Below, piece by piece: positions 32,768-37,043 of a DNA stretch of 37,043 bases. The DNA is from Deltaproteobacteria bacterium (GTDB lineage Bacteria; Myxococcota_A; UBA9160; SMWR01). The notes below the pieces were generated by a model, which was not told where the DNA came from, ran no database searches, and saw only the letters and a program-made list of their open reading frames with translations. Numbering within the stretch: position 1 is the stretch's first letter; the number at the start of each line of letters is the position of its first letter. The stretch lies in assembly GCA_002729515.1 (NCBI GenBank), contig PBYF01000119.1, forward strand, positions 1-37,043, in the 5' to 3' direction. Both the position numbers and the translations under genes were made by a program.

Positions 32768-34864
32768 CTACGCGTCGTCCGATCCGGGCACCCTAGACTT
32801 GTAGCGCTCCTTCAACTGCTCCTGCACCTCGGAGGGAGCGGGTAGATAGCGCGAGAACTCCATCGTGAACTCCGCCTTGCCCTGGGTCACCGAGCGCAAG
32901 TCCGTCGCGTAGCCGAACATCTCGGAGAGCGGGACCTCCGCCTCGACGCGACAGAAGTTGCCCTCTTCCTCGGTCGTGCCCACGACGTTCCCGCGGCGCT
33001 GCATCACGGTCTTGAGCACGGTGCCCTGAAATTCCTCGGGCGACTCCACCTCGAGCTTCATCACCGGTTCGAGAACGATGGGCTTCGCGGGACCGTAGAC
33101 CTTTCGGAAGGCGCCGCGAGCCGCCGCCTGGAAGGCGTTGTCCGATGAGTCCACCGAGTGGGACTTTCCATCAGTGAGCACCACGCGAAATCCCTGCACG
33201 GGGAAACCGATGAGGCGGCCCTTCCCCATGCAGGAAAGGAAACCCTTCTCCACCGAGGTGATGAATTCCGTGGGGACATTGCCGCCGCGCACCTCATTGA
33301 CGAACTCGAACTCCGTCTCGCCATCCGCGATGGGCTCGACGTAGCCGACCACCGCTCCGAATTGCCCGGCGCCACCGGTCTGTTTCTTGTGCACATGATC
33401 GAACTCGGCGCGCTGGGAGATCGCCTCGCGATAGGCGACCTGGGGCGCCCCGGTCTCCACCTCGCAACCGTACTCGCGCTTCATGCGCTCCACGTAGACC
33501 TCGAGGTGCAACTCGCCCATGCCCGAGATCACGGTCTCGCCACTCTCCGGATCGACCTTGCTCCGGAAGGTCGGATCCTCGCGGACGAAACGCCCGAGCG
33601 CCTTCGACATGCCGTCCTGAGCCTTCGTGTCCACGGGCTTCACGGCGAGCGAGATCACCGGATCGGGGATGTGCATCGAACTCATCGATACCGCGATGGT
33701 CCCATCGGTGAAGGTATCCCCCGAAGCACAGTCGATTCCAAAGAGCGCCACGATGTCGCCGGCCGTCGACTCCCCGATGTCCTCCATCGAGTCCGCGTGC
33801 ATGCGGATCAGGCGCCCCACCTTATGGCGCTTCCCGGTGCGGCTGTTCTCGATGTTCATGCCCTTCTTCAGCAGGCCCTGATACACGCGCACGTAGGTGA
33901 GCTGCCCGTAGCGCCCGTCCTCGAGCTTGAAGGCCAGCGCCACCAGGGGCTTGTGCGGATCCGTGTCGATCGTGATCACCGCCTCGTCGTTCGAGAGGTC
34001 GAGAGCGGTGTTCTGCCTCTCCGAAGGACCGGGCAGGTAACGCCCGACGGCGTCGAGCAGCTTCTGGACGCCCTTGTTCTTGTAGGCCGAGACCAGGTAG
34101 ACGGGCGTCAGCTCCATCGAGAGCGTTCCGCTGCGCACCGCCTCGTGGATCTGCTCCTCAGTGACCCGGTCCTCGAGGATCGCCTCCATCAGTTCGACGG
34201 AGAACATCGAGACCTCGTCGAGCATCTTCTCGCGAGCGGTCTCGGCCTCTTCGCGCAATTCGTCCGGGATCTCCTTCTCGACCAGGTGCTCGCCCTTGTC
34301 TCCCTCGAAGTAGACCGCCTTCATGGTAATCAGGTCGATCACACCCGCGAACTCGGCCTCGAGACCGATCGGAAGCTGCATCATCACGGCGTTGTGGCCG
34401 AGCTTCTCGCACAGCTGCTGGCTCACCCGGTGCGGATTCGCCCCCGAGCGGTCGAGCTTGTTGATGACGGCGAGCCGCGGAACCTTGTAGCGGCGCATCT
34501 GCCGATCGACCGTCATCGACTGGGACTGCACACCGGCCACACCACAAAGGATCAGCACCGCACCGTCGAGCACCCGCAGCGCGCGCTCCACCTCGATGGT
34601 GAAGTCGACGTGCCCGGGAGTGTCGATGATATTGATCGTGTACCCGTCCCACGTGCACTGGGTCGCGGCACTCTGAATGGTGATGCCACGCTCCTTTTCC
34701 AGTTCCATGGAATCCATGGTGGCACCGCGCTCGTCCTTGCCCTTCACCTCGTGAATCGCATGGATCCTGCCGGTGTAGAAGAGCACGCGCTCACTGAGCG
34801 TGGTCTTGCCCGAGTCGATGTGGGCACTGATGCCGATGTTCCGAATCCTGGAAATGTCGGCCAT
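32768..34864 (-). CDS. fusA: Elongation factor G (spdEFG1/mtEFG1-like)
   Basis: 698-aa translational GTPase driving tRNA-mRNA translocation on the ribosome. All five domains are present. G motifs: G1 AHIDSGKT (14-21), G2 RGITI, G3 DTPGH, G4 NKLD. Domain IV contains the [10 protein letters not shown] segment. The N-terminus [22 protein letters not shown] and [19 protein letters not shown] resemble the spdEFG1/mitochondrial EF-G1 branch rather than the str-operon EF-G, which usually reads AHIDAGKTT; this placement is from memory. There is no rpsL, rpsG or tuf beside it. A GAGG lies about nine bases before the ATG, with a leader hairpin further upstream. Confidence 0.95.
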   Translation of the reverse strand: MADISRIRNIGISAHIDSGKTTLSERVLFYTGRIHAIHEVKGKDERGATMDSMELEKERGITIQSAATQCTWDGYTINIIDTPGHVDFTIEVERALRVLDGAVLILCGVAGVQSQSMTVDRQMRRYKVPRLAVINKLDRSGANPHRVSQQLCEKLGHNAVMMQLPIGLEAEFAGVIDLITMKAVYFEGDKGEHLVEKEIPDELREEAETAREKMLDEVSMFSVELMEAILEDRVTEEQIHEAVRSGTLSMELTPVYLVSAYKNKGVQKLLDAVGRYLPGPSERQNTALDLSNDEAVITIDTDPHKPLVALAFKLEDGRYGQLTYVRVYQGLLKKGMNIENSRTGKRHKVGRLIRMHADSMEDIGESTAGDIVALFGIDCASGDTFTDGTIAVSMSSMHIPDPVISLAVKPVDTKAQDGMSKALGRFVREDPTFRSKVDPESGETVISGMGELHLEVYVERMKREYGCEVETGAPQVAYREAISQRAEFDHVHKKQTGGAGQFGAVVGYVEPIADGETEFEFVNEVRGGNVPTEFITSVEKGFLSCMGKGRLIGFPVQGFRVVLTDGKSHSVDSSDNAFQAAARGAFRKVYGPAKPIVLEPVMKLEVESPEEFQGTVLKTVMQRRGNVVGTTEEEGNFCRVEAEVPLSEMFGYATDLRSVTQGKAEFTMEFSRYLPAPSEVQEQLKERYKSRVPGSDDA

Positions 34865-34882
34865 GGTCCGGGGCCTCTATTG

Positions 34883-34911
34883 CCGCACCATTCCGCGAGG
34901 GAACGGTGCGG
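34883..34911 (-). promoter_or_regulatory. Stem-loop in the fusA leader
   Basis: CCGCACC (34883-34889) pairs with GGTGCGG (34905-34911), extended after one mismatch by TTCC/GGAA, with a five-base loop. It ends 18 bp before the fusA start, next to the GAGG ribosome-binding site. It could modulate fusA translation or end upstream transcripts. Confidence 0.4.
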
Positions 34912-34994
34912 GAACTTTTACTCTCCGGCTCTTCGCAGGGGAGCCGGCGGCGCAACGGCCACCGGGGGCATCCCATCGGCAGGGAGGGCGAGTA

Positions 34995-35021
34995 GGTTGA
35001 GATATTTCAACCGATTGTCAA
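34995..35021 (-). promoter_or_regulatory. -35-like TTGACA with operator-like palindrome upstream of fusA
   Basis: On the minus strand a perfect TTGACA (35016-35021) is followed after three bases by GGTTGA-6-TCAACC (34995-35012), a perfect six-base dyad. No convincing -10 lies at 17 bp (AACCTA). The dyad would sit in the spacer, where a repressor could block it. The site overlaps the last codons of the formyltransferase gene. Confidence 0.35.
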
Positions 35022-35950
35022 GAGAGACGATCGCCCACGGCGAGCCCTTCGCGGGCGGGCTGCTTCGGGCCGTCGCCCACCCGCACCCGGCCCACGCGGA
35101 GGCAACCCCCCGCCGCAGAGACCCGAGCCGGGCCGTCTTCGAATCCGAGGACCCTGCCGGGAGAAGCTTCGACGTCCTCATCGCCCATCCGGCAGTCGAA
35201 TAGACGCACAGGCTCGCCCCGGAGCTCGGCCCAGGCGCCCGGCTGCGGGTCGCAGCCGCGCAGCAACCGATCGACCTCCAGCGCCGGGCGGGACCAGTCG
35301 ACACGCGCGTCGGCAGCGCTCACCAGGCCCTGAAAACTCGCGAGGGTGGGGTCCTGGGACTCAAATCGTGCCGTCCCCGTCGCCACCGCAGCCACCGCCT
35401 CCACGATCGCTTCCACGCCCAGGGGATAGAGCTTGTCGAAATAGAGGCTACCGGCGGTGTCGACGGCCTCGATCGGCACGCCGCGCTTCTGGACCACGAT
35501 GGGACCGGTGTCGACGCCCGCGTCCGGCTGGAAGACCGTGACCCCGGACTCCTGCTCCCCCAGGATGATCTGCCAGGCCAGGGCATTGCCGCCCCGGTAC
35601 CGGGGCAGGAGCGAGGGGTGGAAGCAGAGCGAGCGGCGCGGGGGGGCAGCCAGGATCTCGGACGGCAGGATCGCCGTCACGAAGGCCAGCACGTTCAGTT
35701 CCGCACCGAGCGCCCGGTAGTCCTCGAGATGGCGCGCGATGGGCTCGAAGCCATCACCCGAGCGGCGCCGGAAGTGCTTCACCTGAAGCAGGCGGGTGCC
35801 CCGTTCGCGAGCCGCCTCAGCGAGCGGGTCGGGACGTCGGGGCTCGGGAGGCGTGTAGACGCCCACCACGTCGTGACCCTCTGCTGCCAGGCGCGTGAAG
35901 ACGTCCCGGCCGAAAGCCGCCTGCCCAAAGAGCGCAATTCGAATGCCCAT
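35018..35950 (-). CDS. Formyltransferase-family protein (10-formyl-THF hydrolase-domain-like)
   Basis: 310 aa with an N-terminal formyltransferase Rossmann domain (RIALFGQAAFGRDVF, VVGVYTPP) and a C-terminal FMT-C-like domain. The catalytic region reads CFHPSLLPRYRGGNAL with the His kept, then FQPDAGVDTG with the catalytic Asp. The Asn two residues before the His in methionyl-tRNA formyltransferase is Cys here, as the position is also changed in the hydrolase domain of 10-formyltetrahydrofolate dehydrogenase. So housekeeping Fmt is unlikely; sugar or folate formyl chemistry is possible. It sits between infA and fusA, 19 bp after the beta-helix transferase gene. Confidence 0.82.
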   Translation of the reverse strand: MGIRIALFGQAAFGRDVFTRLAAEGHDVVGVYTPPEPRRPDPLAEAARERGTRLLQVKHFRRRSGDGFEPIARHLEDYRALGAELNVLAFVTAILPSEILAAPPRRSLCFHPSLLPRYRGGNALAWQIILGEQESGVTVFQPDAGVDTGPIVVQKRGVPIEAVDTAGSLYFDKLYPLGVEAIVEAVAAVATGTARFESQDPTLASFQGLVSAADARVDWSRPALEVDRLLRGCDPQPGAWAELRGEPVRLFDCRMGDEDVEASPGRVLGFEDGPARVSAAGGCLRVGRVRVGDGPKQPAREGLAVGDRLS

Positions 35951-35969
35951 CGCCCGCCCCTATACCGCG

Positions 35970-36608
35970 TCAGTGCGCCTTCGAGCGATCCCCGACCTGC
36001 CCGCGCGGACGGGCGGGGCGGCCGTAGACCAGGGTGTGGGGCTCGACCTCTCCCGTCACGATGGAGCCCGATCCCACGATGCTATGAGCGCCGATGCAGG
36101 ACCCCCGCAGCACCAGGCAATCGCTCGCGATCCAGACGTACTCACCGATCGAGACCGGCTGACTGCGTTCGCGGCGCGCGTCGTCGAGATCGTGCTGGTC
36201 GGAGTCGAAGACGCGACTGCCCGGACCCACCATCGCGCCCCGCGCCAGGCTCACCTCGCTTTTCGCGCTCAGGTGACAACCGTTGACGAGGCATTCCGGG
36301 CCCAGAACCATCCGCGCCCCCTCGAAGGCCACGATGTGGACATCGCCGACCTCGGTCCGCAGCCACGCGCGTTCAGCGACCTCGACTCGCGCACCGGGAT
36401 AGAGAATGAAGTGGAGCCGGCCGGGGATCCGTTCGGTCACCGCGCCCTCCGCAATGCGGAGCGAGGCGTCGGGAGCCAGGTTGTAACGAGCCACCGCGAA
36501 GTTGGAACTCGCGTGCGGATCGACCTCGAGACCGCGATGGCGCGCGCGCAGAAACGCCAGACGTACCCGGTTCCAGCGATCCCAGGCGCGCATCTCGAGA
36601 GCGCGCAC
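35970..36608 (-). CDS. Left-handed beta-helix (hexapeptide-repeat) acyltransferase
   Basis: 212 aa. The C-terminal half shows hexapeptide-type turns: MVLGPECLVNGCHLSAKSEVSL, RGAMVGPGSRVFDSDQHD, YVWIASDCLVLRGSCIGAHSIVGSGSIV, ending VYGRPAR. This is the plan of trimeric O-/N-acetyltransferases such as WbbJ/LacA; the SDQHD His is a plausible catalytic base. The N-terminal 60 residues are not recognised. Envelope polysaccharide acetylation is the usual role, but the gene sits in a translation-factor cluster. The GTG start at 36608 is six bases after the infA stop; an ATG at 36593 is an alternative. Confidence 0.83.
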   Translation of the reverse strand: MRALEMRAWDRWNRVRLAFLRARHRGLEVDPHASSNFAVARYNLAPDASLRIAEGAVTERIPGRLHFILYPGARVEVAERAWLRTEVGDVHIVAFEGARMVLGPECLVNGCHLSAKSEVSLARGAMVGPGSRVFDSDQHDLDDARRERSQPVSIGEYVWIASDCLVLRGSCIGAHSIVGSGSIVTGEVEPHTLVYGRPARPRGQVGDRSKAH

Positions 36609-36614
36609 GGCTGT

Positions 36615-36854
36615 CTAACCTACCTGCATCTGGCCTTCGCGCAGGCGGAACGTGATGAATCCGTGCGTCGGGTCATACGGAGAGACGCCCACCTGGACTC
36701 GGTCACCTGGAATCACCCGGATGCGGAAGCGGCGCATGCGACCCGAAAGCTGCGCCGTCACGACCTGCCCGCTCTCGAGCATAATCCTGTAACGACCACC
36801 GCCGAGAATTTTCTCGACGGTGCCGACAGCCTGGATCAAATCGTCTCGCGCCAA
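36615..36854 (-). CDS. infA: Translation initiation factor IF-1
   Basis: 79-aa single OB-fold protein that binds the 30S A site during initiation. Family landmarks: ARDDLIQAVGTVEKIL, RYRIMLESGQVVTAQLSGRMRRFRIRVIPGDRVQV and VSPYDPTHGFITFR, with a short C-terminal extension (LREGQMQVG) beyond the usual 72 residues. The start is a TTG at the exact family position for Met, preceded by GGGAG six bases upstream. No ATG or GTG lies in frame upstream, although the frame stays open to the window edge through the repeat array. It is the first gene of the minus-strand cluster. Confidence 0.92.
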   Translation of the reverse strand: MARDDLIQAVGTVEKILGGGRYRIMLESGQVVTAQLSGRMRRFRIRVIPGDRVQVGVSPYDPTHGFITFRLREGQMQVG

Positions 36855-36916
36855 CGGGTCTCCCGGTGAAGGCGCGCAGGTTAGCGGATTCCAGCGGCTT
36901 TTTCCGCCACCCCTCC

Positions 36917-37043
36917 CAGAGGAGCACGCAGAATGCTCCTCCCCCGACTCAGAGGAGCACGCAGAATGCTCCTCCCCCGACTCAGAGGAGCACGCAGAAT
37001 GCTCCTCCCCCGACTCAGAGGAGCACGCAGAATGCTCCTCCCC
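36917..37043. repeat. 33-bp tandem palindromic repeat array at right edge
   Basis: Units start at 36917, 36950, 36983 and 37016 and are perfect copies; the last is cut by the window end. Each contains an eight-base inverted repeat GAGGAGCA / TGCTCCTC around a seven-base loop CGCAGAA, then CCCCCGACT. There are no spacers. The array lies about 60 bp upstream of the infA start. Since 33 is a multiple of three, five of the six frames stay open through it. Confidence 0.95.

Noticed and set aside
35018..35950. Housekeeping methionyl-tRNA formyltransferase (fmt)
   Set aside because: The catalytic Asn before HPSLLP is Cys, closer to formyl-THF hydrolase domains; there is no def gene alongside.
36917..37043. 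Possible CRISPR array
   Set aside because: The units are directly adjacent with no variable spacers, and no cas gene is present.
1..37043. Mobile element, prophage or defence island
   Set aside because: No transposase, integrase, phage or recognised defence genes, no target-site duplications, and composition is uniform by eye.

Overview
The window is about two-thirds GC by eye and densely coding. Stop-start overlaps and GTG or TTG starts are common. It looks like a chromosomal piece of an aerobic, diderm, deltaproteobacteria-type (Myxococcota-like) bacterium, possibly uncultured. The evidence is a heme A synthase, an LPS-core-type glycosyltransferase, ETF and fatty-acid oxidation genes, M16 peptidase pairs, and an EF-G whose G1 motif and N-terminus resemble the spdEFG1/mitochondrial EF-G1 branch. 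This placement is an inference. No rRNA, tRNA, CRISPR array, integrase, transposase or phage gene was found. Both ends lie inside tandem repeats (29 bp on the left, 33 bp palindromic units on the right), as expected if an assembly broke there.

Layout. 0.1-0.9 kb: glyoxalase II. 0.9-5.1 kb, minus strand: a tightly coupled five-gene operon of extended SDR, PlsC-like acyltransferase, degenerate alkaline-phosphatase-fold lipoprotein, Nudix hydrolase and DUF1232 protein. 5.2-6.6 kb: an alpha/beta hydrolase lacking its nucleophile and a second metallo-beta-lactamase-fold hydrolase. 6.8-7.4 kb: an exported cupredoxin-like protein. 7.5-12.3 kb: etfB-etfA, efp, a patatin-like lipase and a WYL regulator. 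12.4-16.9 kb: a polytopic membrane protein facing an M16 peptidase pair (one zinc-binding, one inactive lipoprotein). 16.9-19.1 kb: a CoA-binding protein coupled to a zinc-ribbon SUI1/eIF1 factor, then an SDR and an unknown protein on the other strand. 19.3-22.6 kb: citrate synthase, an LLM-class oxidoreductase and a TIGR01777 epimerase. 22.6-24.8 kb: a scrambled area with a degenerate GGDEF-like protein, an ABC-exporter remnant carrying seven 19-bp repeats and several frameshifts, and heme A synthase with a 73-bp tandem duplication over its 3' end. 24.8-26.1 kb: an unknown protein and a family 2 glycosyltransferase. 26.3-28.1 kb: a two-gene version of peroxisomal multifunctional enzyme 2. 28.3-30.6 kb: a DedA/TVP38 membrane protein with a flavoprotein disulfide reductase. 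30.6-32.0 kb: an ECF sigma factor with a soluble zinc anti-sigma factor, divergent from a TerB-like protein. 32.0-36.9 kb, minus strand: IF-1, a left-handed beta-helix transferase, a formyltransferase, EF-G and a RecA-fold ATPase.

Metabolically the region covers fatty acyl-CoA oxidation (hydratase 2, 3-hydroxyacyl-CoA dehydrogenase, ETF), entry into the TCA cycle (citrate synthase), aerobic respiration (heme A), methylglyoxal and thiol-ester detoxification, and envelope lipid and glycan work. Four translation factors (EF-P, SUI1, EF-G, IF-1) are scattered through it.

The most unusual features are the repeat-bearing ABC-exporter chimera, the palindromic repeat array upstream of infA, the cluster of enzymes with lost catalytic residues at 1.8-5.9 kb, and three convergent gene pairs that each end on one shared CTAG.
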